A program made the position numbers and the translations under genes. 50,954 bases of DNA, taken from assembly GCA_944319875.1 (NCBI GenBank), contig CALUFR010000077.1, positions 1-50,954 of the forward strand. Reading direction: 5' to 3'. The notes beneath the pieces are model-generated. The model saw nothing but the letters and a program-made list of their open reading frames with translations. It had not been told where the DNA came from and searched no databases. Source of the stretch: an uncultured Bacteroides sp. (GTDB lineage Bacteria; Bacteroidota; Bacteroidia; Bacteroidales; Bacteroidaceae). Positions 34,996 to 42,855 of this stretch are shown in pieces. Every line of letters starts with the position of its first letter. Position 1 is the stretch's first letter.

Positions 34996-36306
34996 ATGAA
35001 GAAACGCCTGCACATCCTCCTGCAAACCTATCCGCTGTGGGTCACGCTTACACTCCTGTTCACCATCGGAGCTGCCACCGCCTGGATATACCTTTTATAT
35101 ATAGCCGCCGTCCCGCTCAGCCTACTTGCGCTGTACGCCCTCTACCGGCAAATCCGGCTTCACCGCCGGTATGCCCACAAGGTACTTTTCCTATTGGACG
35201 CCATCGCCAACGACGACTATAGCGTGCGCTTCAGCGAAACCGACCTGCCGGAGGCCGACCGCCTTGTCCACCATGCTCTCAACCGGATGAGCCTGATGCT
35301 GGGACAGGTAAAGAACGAGACGGCTCAACGGGAGAAATACTATGAACTCATCCTGAACTGCGTGAACACGGGCATCGTGGTGCTGAACAGCCGGGGCGAC
35401 ATCTATCAGAAGAACAACGAAGCCCTGCGCCTGCTGGGCATGGAAGTCCTGACACACGTCAGACAGCTGACCCGCGTCGACGCACGCCTGAGCGAACTGT
35501 TGGCAGATTGCCACTCGGGCGACAAACTACAGACTACTTTCAACAACGAACGGGGCACAGTCAGCCTCTCCATCCGCGTGAGCGGCATCACCATCCGTGA
35601 AGAAGCCTTGCGCATCGTAGCCCTGAACGACATCAACCCCGAACTGGACGAAAAGGAAATAGACTCGTGGATACGCCTGACGCGGGTGCTGACCCACGAA
35701 ATCATGAACTCCGTCACCCCCATCACCTCACTGAGTGATACCTTGCTGACCCGCATGGAGGAAAAAGACGAACTGCGCCAAGGCCTGCAAACCATCCATA
35801 ACACCGGCAAGGGACTGTTGGCATTCGTGGAGAACTACCGCCGGTTTACCCATATTCCCACACCGGTGCCTACCCTGTTCTACGTAAAAGAGTTCATCGG
35901 ACGCATGGTCCGGCTGGCCCGTCACCGCTTTCCGGACACCCATGCGGACTTCCACATCGACATCCGCCCGGACGACCTCATCCTGCATGCCGACGAGCAT
36001 CTCATCGCGCAAGTCATGACCAACCTGCTGGCCAATGCCCTGCAAGCGTTGGCCGCTCAAACGGACGGACACATCAGCATCCGTGCCTATTGTGACGAAA
36101 GCGAAGCCGTGCTGATAGAAGTGGCGAACAACGGCCCCGCCATTCCGCCCGAAGTAGCCGAACACATCTTTATTCCTTTCTTCACTACGAAAGAGTCCGG
36201 CAGTGGCATCGGCCTGAGCATCTCCCGCCAAATCATGCGCCTGTCCGGCGGCAGCCTCACGTACCAACCCGGCAAGGAAACGACATTCATACTGAAGTTT
36301 GACTGA
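34996..36306 (+). CDS. Membrane histidine kinase partner of the NtrC-type regulator
   Basis: A 436-residue sensor kinase. Two membrane helices lie near the N-terminus (about 14-50, with little periplasmic loop), so the signal may be sensed in the membrane or cytoplasm. Then come a linker, a PAS-like region (about 105-220, with NCVNTGIVVLNSRGDIYQKN), the phospho-acceptor in THEIMNSVTPITSLSD (His about 234), the N-box NLLANALQAL and the G-box SGSGIGLSISRQIMRLSGG. All catalytic boxes are present. It is the downstream partner of the regulator at 33654, as in NtrB/NtrC pairs, and the two are likely co-transcribed. Confidence 0.93.
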   Translation: MKKRLHILLQTYPLWVTLTLLFTIGAATAWIYLLYIAAVPLSLLALYALYRQIRLHRRYAHKVLFLLDAIANDDYSVRFSETDLPEADRLVHHALNRMSLMLGQVKNETAQREKYYELILNCVNTGIVVLNSRGDIYQKNNEALRLLGMEVLTHVRQLTRVDARLSELLADCHSGDKLQTTFNNERGTVSLSIRVSGITIREEALRIVALNDINPELDEKEIDSWIRLTRVLTHEIMNSVTPITSLSDTLLTRMEEKDELRQGLQTIHNTGKGLLAFVENYRRFTHIPTPVPTLFYVKEFIGRMVRLARHRFPDTHADFHIDIRPDDLILHADEHLIAQVMTNLLANALQALAAQTDGHISIRAYCDESEAVLIEVANNGPAIPPEVAEHIFIPFFTTKESGSGIGLSISRQIMRLSGGSLTYQPGKETTFILKFD

Positions 36307-36422
36307 ACTGTCTGTCTTTACGCCCATTCCTACGGAGTTAAATTCACGTTTTTTAGGTAGGCCGATGACATTTAGAAGAATAAAAGAGGCAGATAGAGCA
36401 TCCGCCAAATCGCTTCATTTCC

Positions 36423-36430
36423 CATCTTTG
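36423..36430 (+). promoter_or_regulatory. Weak -7 box for the AraC regulator gene
   Basis: CATCTTTG is one base from TAnnTTTG, 29 bases before the ATG at 36460. No -33 element is evident. The rest of 36307-36459 shows no gene. Confidence 0.35.
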
Positions 36431-36459
36431 CAACCATTCAAAACCAAAGAGAGAGAATT

Positions 36460-37395
36460 ATGGAATACGAAGACATTCAAACAATAGAAATCAAGGACTT
36501 CAAGGCTAACTCAGACCTCATCGATTACATGGATGAAGACATCGTGCTGATCAGCAGGGAATATATCTCCGACAGACAGAGGCCGATAAAATTGGGATGC
36601 TTATTGATTGTCTCCTGCATTGAAGGCCATATACAATTAGACATCAACCGGAAAACATATTTCCTGCAGACCGGCGATATCTTATTGGGACTTCCCAATT
36701 CCATTATCAGCTACGAAAATCCGAGTCCCCACCACAAAATAAAGCTCGCCGCCTTCTCCACCCGTTTCCTGCAACGCATACTTAAAGTTGAAAAGAGCAC
36801 ATGGAGAACCGTCTTGCATATCCATCAAAATCCCGTCAAGTCTGTAAACGAGCCCAAGAATGAAACAGTCTTTGACATTTATAACAGACTTATCAGCTTG
36901 AAGATTAAAGAGAAGCCTCATTTGTATCACAAAGAAGTCATACAACACATATTTGCGGCTCTCCTTTGTGAAATGATCGGACTACTCAACCAGAATATCG
37001 CGGCAGACTCATCGTCTCAAGAGAAAGAGGAGTTTACGCAGGCCGACCAGATTTTCCGCAATTTCATAAAGCTGCTGTCCGAAGACCATGGCATGCATCG
37101 TTCTGTGGCATATTACGCCAATGAACTGTGTTATACGCCCAAATACCTTTCCAAGGTTATCAAACAGGCTTGCGGACGCACTCCGCTCGAACTTATCAAT
37201 GAATACACTATCGAGGCTATCAAGGACCGGTTGAAACGTTCGAACAAATCCATCAAAGAGATAGCGGAAGAGTTTGACTTTCCCAATCAGTCTTTTTTCG
37301 GGAAATACGTAAAGACGCATCTCGGCATGACCCCGCTGAACTATCGGAGGGCGCCGGAAGAACAATTGCCCATTTTCCAATCGACTGTTATGTAA
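36460..37395 (+). CDS. AraC-family transcriptional regulator
   Basis: A 311-residue regulator. The N-terminal half (about 30-160) looks like a cupin-type ligand or dimer domain (IEGHIQLDINRKTYFLQTGD). The C-terminal about 95 residues hold two helix-turn-helix motifs, LCYTPKYLSKVIKQACGRTP and IKEIAEEFDFPNQSFFGKYV, then KTHLGMTPLNYRR, the AraC signature. The stop is one base from the end of the convergent DUF5686 gene at 37397. It might control the neighbouring polyene-like cluster, but no operator is visible, and AraC proteins of this type regulate many processes. Confidence 0.92.
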   Translation: MEYEDIQTIEIKDFKANSDLIDYMDEDIVLISREYISDRQRPIKLGCLLIVSCIEGHIQLDINRKTYFLQTGDILLGLPNSIISYENPSPHHKIKLAAFSTRFLQRILKVEKSTWRTVLHIHQNPVKSVNEPKNETVFDIYNRLISLKIKEKPHLYHKEVIQHIFAALLCEMIGLLNQNIAADSSSQEKEEFTQADQIFRNFIKLLSEDHGMHRSVAYYANELCYTPKYLSKVIKQACGRTPLELINEYTIEAIKDRLKRSNKSIKEIAEEFDFPNQSFFGKYVKTHLGMTPLNYRRAPEEQLPIFQSTVM

Positions 37396-37396
37396 A

Positions 37397-39958
37397 TCAA
37401 AAAGACAGGGCCATTGTCATCCGTACTCCGCTTTTCTGAATGTCCCGATGGTTGCGGTAATTTAATCGCCAGACATAATCTATGCGTAGGAAGTTGAAGA
37501 TATTTTCAATTCCTACGCTTGCTTCCATGTAAGGAGCACGCCCCATGGCATAGGTAGAGTCGGGAAAGCGGAAAAGCCCTTCGCCTCCGCTCTTGGCCGG
37601 ATTGTTCTTGTCCGTCAGGTGTCCCCACAGGCCTCTGAAGCAGAACACCTCACGCCACTTCAACTTCTTGATGAAAGGCAGCCGGTTCAGCAGATTGCCG
37701 TTCATGTAATAGGTGATATCCCAGGAAGCGTATTCGTCATTGATGAACTCCAAGGCGTTCATGTTGGTATATGATTCCGGCTGGATGGTGTAAGTCAGAT
37801 TGGCGTTGGGCAAAATCAGCAGCGGATAAGGGACTTTCGTCCAGACTTTCCCTGCCTTGAGGATGCAGTCGAGGTAACCGAAAGCGGAAAACCAGAAGCG
37901 CTTTTGCATGCCGATGTCCGTGCGGTGATAGTCATAATCAGAACCCAGAAAATTCTTTTTGGCCATTACGTGACTGGCGTTGAATATCAGCGCGTCGAAG
38001 GTAATGGGCACACGCTGGTTGCGCGTCTGATAGAACTTCTCATTGCGGCCATAGCGCAGGCGCAGTTCCAATGCGGTCATGTCATAATGATCCACCGGGG
38101 TGGCTGTCCCGTCCGAGCCTATGCGTTCGAAGGCGACATACGGTGTGGCATACTCGCGCCGGTTGCGCACAATGGCGTTGTATGACCAGCCGTTGTAATG
38201 CTCGCGGGTATAGGTCAGCTCCGCCTGCCGCAAATACGAAATAATGTTGTCCTGCTTGCGGCGTATCATCAGCATCATGTTGTCCTTACTGGTGTACATA
38301 TAGTCCTGCCCCAGTTTGTTAACATCGTACATATATTCGAAGCGCAAGGAGTGCATCGGATATTCCTTGCGGAACTCCTTGCGGTCGTTGAACGAATACT
38401 CCACCAGAGCGTCGTATTTCACCTTCTCATCCTTACAGCCGTAGGCTACATAGCCATCCAGGAACAACCGCTTGCTGAAAGCCGGGGTCGTGGTACCGCC
38501 GACACGCAGGCGCAATCCCTCCATCTTGTTATAATTGACCGTCGAGTTCATCGGTCCGAACTCAAACTTGCTTTTCTCCGGCTCGCGATGCGTAGGCACA
38601 TATCCCCCCACGAGAATGGAAAGCCCCTTCATCGTGATCCGATACACCGGGATGGTTTTAAGCCTGGCCATCAGTTTCTCCGTGGAATTCGGATTGCGGT
38701 TCTTCCCTTCTGCCGGGCGGTGTTCGGTCCAGAAGTCATCGGGGCGCCGATGCGAGCCTTCCAGTGTAATGACAGGGGCCGATTCGTCAAACACACGGAG
38801 CCGCTCTCCGCCGGGCGGGTCGAAAGAATGGTGGGTATAAATGTTCAGGCGGCGGGCATACATGCCTTTGGTGCGTTCGGTCAACTTAAAATTGACGCTG
38901 ATATCGTCTTTGGTAATGATGCGCGTACCGTCCGGCATACGCTCAAAATCCTGTTGGATGGTCAGCCTGGAAACAAAATTCAGATTGATGTCCTTGGGAA
39001 CGTTGAAGACGGCGCGCTGCACGAAATAAGTGGAGTCGAGCGTGACGTAGAGATGTCCCGTAAAGCCGAACGTCTCCGAATTGAAAGGAACGAAGCCCAA
39101 GTCCACACAGCGCCGCCCGTTTACCTGCACCGTATCCATCAGGTAGTACTTATAGTAATTAGGTCCGATGGAAGACAGCGGGCTGACAAACCGTTGCAGG
39201 AAAAGCGGTATGTTATTCTGGAAAATGTCCACCTCGCGGAACACCTCGCCGAGAAACTGCTGTACGCCGTCGCTGGAGAATATTTCATCAATGCCCGATG
39301 ATTTATATCCCCTGACCACCCGCTTTTCCGACCGAGGCGACTTGCGGTAGTACACGGTCTGCACCTTCTCTTTTTCCGACACCGGCAGGACGGTGATACC
39401 ATCGTCCAGCGTATCGACGTATTCCTCCAGGAAGTCAAACTTGCCGTTCTTTCCCTTTTTCTTCTTGGGTTTCGGAGTATAGTCGTTCTTGGCGAAAAAC
39501 ATCTTCTCATAATGATCGTAGCTGAAGTAGTCATGGTCACGAGGATCGTTCTCCTTGCGCAGGGATATGACATGACGCACAAATTCGACGGCCGGGTTTC
39601 CTTTCTTGCGGTATTTCTCCCGCTTGGGCTTGACGGTGACTTCGTTCAAGGCGATGCCGGACGGAGCCAGGCGCACGCTCAGTTCGATGGGCTTTCCATT
39701 GGGGACAATCCGCAACTCCCGGCTGTCATAACCCAGATAGGATATTTGCAGCGTGGCGGGCGCATTCGGCACCGAGAATGCAAATCTGCCGTCGTCATCA
39801 GTGGCACCGCCAATATCGGTGCCTTTCAATATCACCGCGGCATACGGCAGTCTTTCGCCTGTCACCGAGTCGGCCACCACTCCCTTCACTTCCGTCTGCT
39901 GGGCAGCCGCCGTAGAGACAATCATCAGACACAATATCCCAAATATCGAGTACTTCAT
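37397..39958 (-). CDS. DUF5686 outer-membrane protein with carboxypeptidase-regulatory-like N-domain
   Basis: An 853-residue protein with signal peptide (MKYSIFGILCLMIVSTAAAQ), a carboxypeptidase-regulatory-like beta-sandwich domain (about 22-105, TEVKGVVADSVTGERLPYAA), then a long DUF5686 region ending in a beta-barrel-like C-terminus (MTMALSF, with a terminal aromatic). This layout is seen in Bacteroidetes outer-membrane proteins related to TonB-dependent receptors but without an obvious plug. A GTG at 39964 would overlap the LolA-like stop. The ATG at 39958 is preferred because it opens the signal peptide directly. It is the last gene of the polyene-like cluster and may help transport or anchor the product. 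That role is inferred. Confidence 0.85.
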   Translation of the reverse strand: MKYSIFGILCLMIVSTAAAQQTEVKGVVADSVTGERLPYAAVILKGTDIGGATDDDGRFAFSVPNAPATLQISYLGYDSRELRIVPNGKPIELSVRLAPSGIALNEVTVKPKREKYRKKGNPAVEFVRHVISLRKENDPRDHDYFSYDHYEKMFFAKNDYTPKPKKKKGKNGKFDFLEEYVDTLDDGITVLPVSEKEKVQTVYYRKSPRSEKRVVRGYKSSGIDEIFSSDGVQQFLGEVFREVDIFQNNIPLFLQRFVSPLSSIGPNYYKYYLMDTVQVNGRRCVDLGFVPFNSETFGFTGHLYVTLDSTYFVQRAVFNVPKDINLNFVSRLTIQQDFERMPDGTRIITKDDISVNFKLTERTKGMYARRLNIYTHHSFDPPGGERLRVFDESAPVITLEGSHRRPDDFWTEHRPAEGKNRNPNSTEKLMARLKTIPVYRITMKGLSILVGGYVPTHREPEKSKFEFGPMNSTVNYNKMEGLRLRVGGTTTPAFSKRLFLDGYVAYGCKDEKVKYDALVEYSFNDRKEFRKEYPMHSLRFEYMYDVNKLGQDYMYTSKDNMMLMIRRKQDNIISYLRQAELTYTREHYNGWSYNAIVRNRREYATPYVAFERIGSDGTATPVDHYDMTALELRLRYGRNEKFYQTRNQRVPITFDALIFNASHVMAKKNFLGSDYDYHRTDIGMQKRFWFSAFGYLDCILKAGKVWTKVPYPLLILPNANLTYTIQPESYTNMNALEFINDEYASWDITYYMNGNLLNRLPFIKKLKWREVFCFRGLWGHLTDKNNPAKSGGEGLFRFPDSTYAMGRAPYMEASVGIENIFNFLRIDYVWRLNYRNHRDIQKSGVRMTMALSF

Positions 39959-39960
39959 CT

Positions 39961-40599
39961 TCACAGCACGGATTGAACGTCGAAGGCGTCGGCATTGACC
40001 TCAGCATTGAACACATAGTTCGAGAAATCATATTGGGTGTAGTTCTCCCCTCTTTCATAGATGCGTACACTGCGCAGTTCCGCCGCTTTCAGATCCACGG
40101 TAGCCACGCATGAGGTGTACATCATCCGGCGCCGGGCCTTGTTACCGGCTGCGACGGGAGTGATGGTGATTGTACAGAGATTTCCCTCCTTGGCAAGCTT
40201 CACATCGGCCAGCTCGGACAAATCGGCATCCTTGTCCGCTGAAAGCAGTTTGCGGAACACGTCAGAAAGTACTTCAAAAGGATTGCCTCCCCGCACCTTT
40301 GTCTTGGCCACGTGTTGCTTCCCGTCTCTGACCATGACAAACGTATCGTCCACGGCAAGCAGCATCTCTTTCGCGTCGGCAAACACCATGCTGCAACAGT
40401 CGGGTTCCTGAAAGAAGAAATGTCCCGATGCCGAGACGTCCTCTATCAGGACGGCATTGTGCCGGGTTTGGGTGACATCCGCTTTCAGCGAATGGATGCC
40501 CCTGAAGCGTTCCGCGGCCTTATACAGTTCCGCCCGTTGGGCCGGAAGCATCTGGCAGACGAGCAGGAGCGTGACCAATAGTATATAGTTTCTTTTCAT
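39961..40599 (-). CDS. LolA-like periplasmic carrier protein
   Basis: A 212-residue protein with a short signal peptide (MKRNYILLVTLLLVCQMLPAQ). The body has the LolA pattern: FRGIHSLKADVTQTRHNAVL, FFFQEPDCCSMVFADAK, and later strands with Tyr/Asp. LolA chaperones lipoproteins across the periplasm. LolA paralogues in aryl polyene clusters are thought to carry the lipid product. The stop (39961) nearly touches the DUF5686 start. The gene follows the ketoreductase by 18 bases, supporting a transport role within this operon rather than general lipoprotein sorting. Confidence 0.8.
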   Translation of the reverse strand: MKRNYILLVTLLLVCQMLPAQRAELYKAAERFRGIHSLKADVTQTRHNAVLIEDVSASGHFFFQEPDCCSMVFADAKEMLLAVDDTFVMVRDGKQHVAKTKVRGGNPFEVLSDVFRKLLSADKDADLSELADVKLAKEGNLCTITITPVAAGNKARRRMMYTSCVATVDLKAAELRSVRIYERGENYTQYDFSNYVFNAEVNADAFDVQSVL

Positions 40600-40617
40600 T
40601 TCCGTATCTTTTTGGTT

Positions 40618-41349
40618 TTATGTATGAAGTCCTCCATTGATAGACACCACTTCGCCGGTGATGTATCCCGCTTCGGGCGAAGCCAGAAATCCGATCAGCT
40701 CGGCCACTTCCTCCGGCTTGCCGAAGCGCCGGACGGGAATGGTGGCTTTCAGGCTTTCCACGTCCAAGCCTTCTGTCATATCCGTCTCTATAAATCCGGG
40801 CGCCACGGCATTCACCGTGACGTTCTTGCGGGCCACCTCCAAGGCCAGTGCCTTGGTCGCCGCGATAATGCCTCCCTTGGCCGCCGCATAATTGGTTTGT
40901 CCCGGCTGCCCCTTCAGTCCGCTGACGCTGGCCAGGTTGATGATGCGTCCGTATTTATGCACCAGCATCGGCTGTAGCAGGGCCTGGGTCACATTATAAA
41001 ATCCCGAAAGGGTAACGTTGAGCACGCCGTTCCATTCTTCTTCCGACATGAAAACAAGCACGTTGTCACGGCGGATGCCCGCATTGTTCACCAGCACTTC
41101 GACATATTCATCGGGATGCTCCTTTTCCCAGGTCTCCATGGCTTTCACCACCTGCGCCCTGTTGCTGACATCGAACATCAGGATTTCGCCGTCTTGCCCT
41201 GCCTGCCGCACCAGTTCCAGTGTCTTTTGGGCTTCTGCCGCATTGCTTGCATAATTAATCAGTATGTCATAGCCCATCCGGGCGAGTTTTACGCAGACGG
41301 CCCGTCCTATTCCACGGCTGCCGCCTGTCACTAACGCATATTTCTTCAT
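40618..41349 (-). CDS. fabG: 3-oxoacyl-ACP reductase (FabG-like)
   Basis: A 243-residue short-chain dehydrogenase. The NADPH site is TGGSRGIGRAV at about residues 8-18. The NNAG motif VNNAGIRRD is near residue 86. The catalytic set is S (in LASVSGL), Y and K (in NYAAAKGG). The C-terminus GEVVSINGG is typical of FabG. It reduces 3-oxoacyl-ACP during chain elongation. A housekeeping fabG is expected elsewhere. This copy is inside a polyene-like cluster between the FAD oxidoreductase (15 bases) and the LolA-like gene, so it probably serves that pathway. Confidence 0.9.
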   Translation of the reverse strand: MKKYALVTGGSRGIGRAVCVKLARMGYDILINYASNAAEAQKTLELVRQAGQDGEILMFDVSNRAQVVKAMETWEKEHPDEYVEVLVNNAGIRRDNVLVFMSEEEWNGVLNVTLSGFYNVTQALLQPMLVHKYGRIINLASVSGLKGQPGQTNYAAAKGGIIAATKALALEVARKNVTVNAVAPGFIETDMTEGLDVESLKATIPVRRFGKPEEVAELIGFLASPEAGYITGEVVSINGGLHT

Positions 41350-41364
41350 CGTAATTCTTATGTT

Positions 41365-42855
41365 TTAGGTTCTCGATTCGTTATCTTCCAAAATTCTCCA
41401 TATCGGTTCGCGTCCCAGGATCTCGGCGCACGTATGAAACGCGGTCAACGTCACCCCGTGTACTCCGTGCAACAACAGGCTTTGCCCGGTCAGCAGCAAA
41501 TTGGGAACAGGCGTGCGCACGGAAAGAAACGTCTGCAACGGGTTGCGGAAATCCTTGCGGATGCCGTAAGCGCAGCCTTCAGGAGCGAAGGTGTAGTCAC
41601 GCCAGGTCAAGGGCGTACTGGTATATTCCCATGTCTGCCCCCTCAATTCGGGGATGAACCGTTCGGCCAAGGCGATGCATTCGCCGGCCAGGCTTTCCTT
41701 CAGTTCCTCGTAGGCCTCGCCACGCCGTCCCACCGATGTATGCTCCCAGGCCCGGCATTGCTCCCACGTCATGGGGATCAGCAAATCCACCTGGCTCGTA
41801 TAGTCACTTCCATCCTCGGGCACCCGGCAGCTGACGAGCACTCCGCCCACCGGACGATTGTCCTGATGGAACGTCCAGACATTCCCTTCCCGATAGGCAT
41901 AGAGGTTATGATTGAAATAGCGCAGGCTGTGCGGAGGGAGGCTAAGCGACACTGTAAACATGCCGAAAGTAGGCTCCAGCCGGGCGATGCGGTTGCGGAA
42001 GAGGGGCCTCATCCGGGTACTTTCCTTTATCAGCTGGCAAGTCTGCGCGGGATGAATATCGCTGATGAAAAGGGAACCTTCATAACGCTCGCCATTGGAG
42101 CAGACAGCGCATGCCAGGCGGCCGTCCTTCTCTACCAGCTCCTGCACCCGGGCCTTGCAAATGATTTCCCCGCCCATGGCGCGGATACCGTCGGCCAGCG
42201 TGTCGGCAATCAGCGAGCCGCAGCCCTTCAGCCGCCAGCTGCTCTCAATGAAACTGCTGTTGCCGTGCAGAAAGGTGAACAGGGGAAGCGACTCTTTCCG
42301 AAGCTCCATCTTCAAGGATGTTCCGCTGAGGACGTCTATCAGCAAAGGATCCCGAAAGTTCTCGTTCAGGTATTCCCAGGCACCGGTTTCCATATACTCC
42401 GACAGGCGTCCGGCATCGGCAGCATCCGGATTGAGTGCAGCCAATTGGCCGGCCGAAACGTCTTTCAACAGTTCCACATACCGCCGCAAGGCCGCCCGCT
42501 CGGCGGGAAAGTCATCGGCCAGACGCTGATAAAAAGCGTCATAACCCTGGGTAAACGCAAACGTCCGCTCGCCAATGGCCACACGGTCGAACCCGTCGGC
42601 ATCCAGGCGATGCCACGGCAAGCCCAGCAGGCCCAGGTACTCAAAGGCGGCATGAAGGGATTGTCCTTCATCCAGTCCGCCCACATAATGAAAGCCCGTA
42701 TCAAACGTCTGCCCCCGACGCCGGTATCCTTGCAGGGCTCCGCCAGGCTGCGTCCCCTGCTCCAGCAGGAGGACACGCCGTCCGTGCCGCGCAAGGATGT
42801 ACCCGCAGGCCAGTCCGCCCAGTCCGCAACCCACTATGATTACATCGTACTTCAT
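41365..42855 (-). CDS. FAD-dependent phytoene-desaturase/carotenoid-isomerase-like oxidoreductase
   Basis: A 496-residue flavoprotein. The FAD-binding motif is VGCGLGGLACGYILARHG (about 8-25), followed by EQGTQPGGALQGY and TGFHYVGGLDEGQS. The C-terminal FAD contact resembles LLTGQSLLLHGVHGVTLTA. It belongs to the CrtI/carotene-isomerase-like class of amine-oxidase-fold enzymes that act on polyenes. In this cluster it could desaturate or isomerise the polyene chain, but there is no direct evidence for the substrate. Its start overlaps the MMPL stop by 4 bases, so the two are translationally coupled. Confidence 0.85.
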   Translation of the reverse strand: MKYDVIIVGCGLGGLACGYILARHGRRVLLLEQGTQPGGALQGYRRRGQTFDTGFHYVGGLDEGQSLHAAFEYLGLLGLPWHRLDADGFDRVAIGERTFAFTQGYDAFYQRLADDFPAERAALRRYVELLKDVSAGQLAALNPDAADAGRLSEYMETGAWEYLNENFRDPLLIDVLSGTSLKMELRKESLPLFTFLHGNSSFIESSWRLKGCGSLIADTLADGIRAMGGEIICKARVQELVEKDGRLACAVCSNGERYEGSLFISDIHPAQTCQLIKESTRMRPLFRNRIARLEPTFGMFTVSLSLPPHSLRYFNHNLYAYREGNVWTFHQDNRPVGGVLVSCRVPEDGSDYTSQVDLLIPMTWEQCRAWEHTSVGRRGEAYEELKESLAGECIALAERFIPELRGQTWEYTSTPLTWRDYTFAPEGCAYGIRKDFRNPLQTFLSVRTPVPNLLLTGQSLLLHGVHGVTLTAFHTCAEILGREPIWRILEDNESRT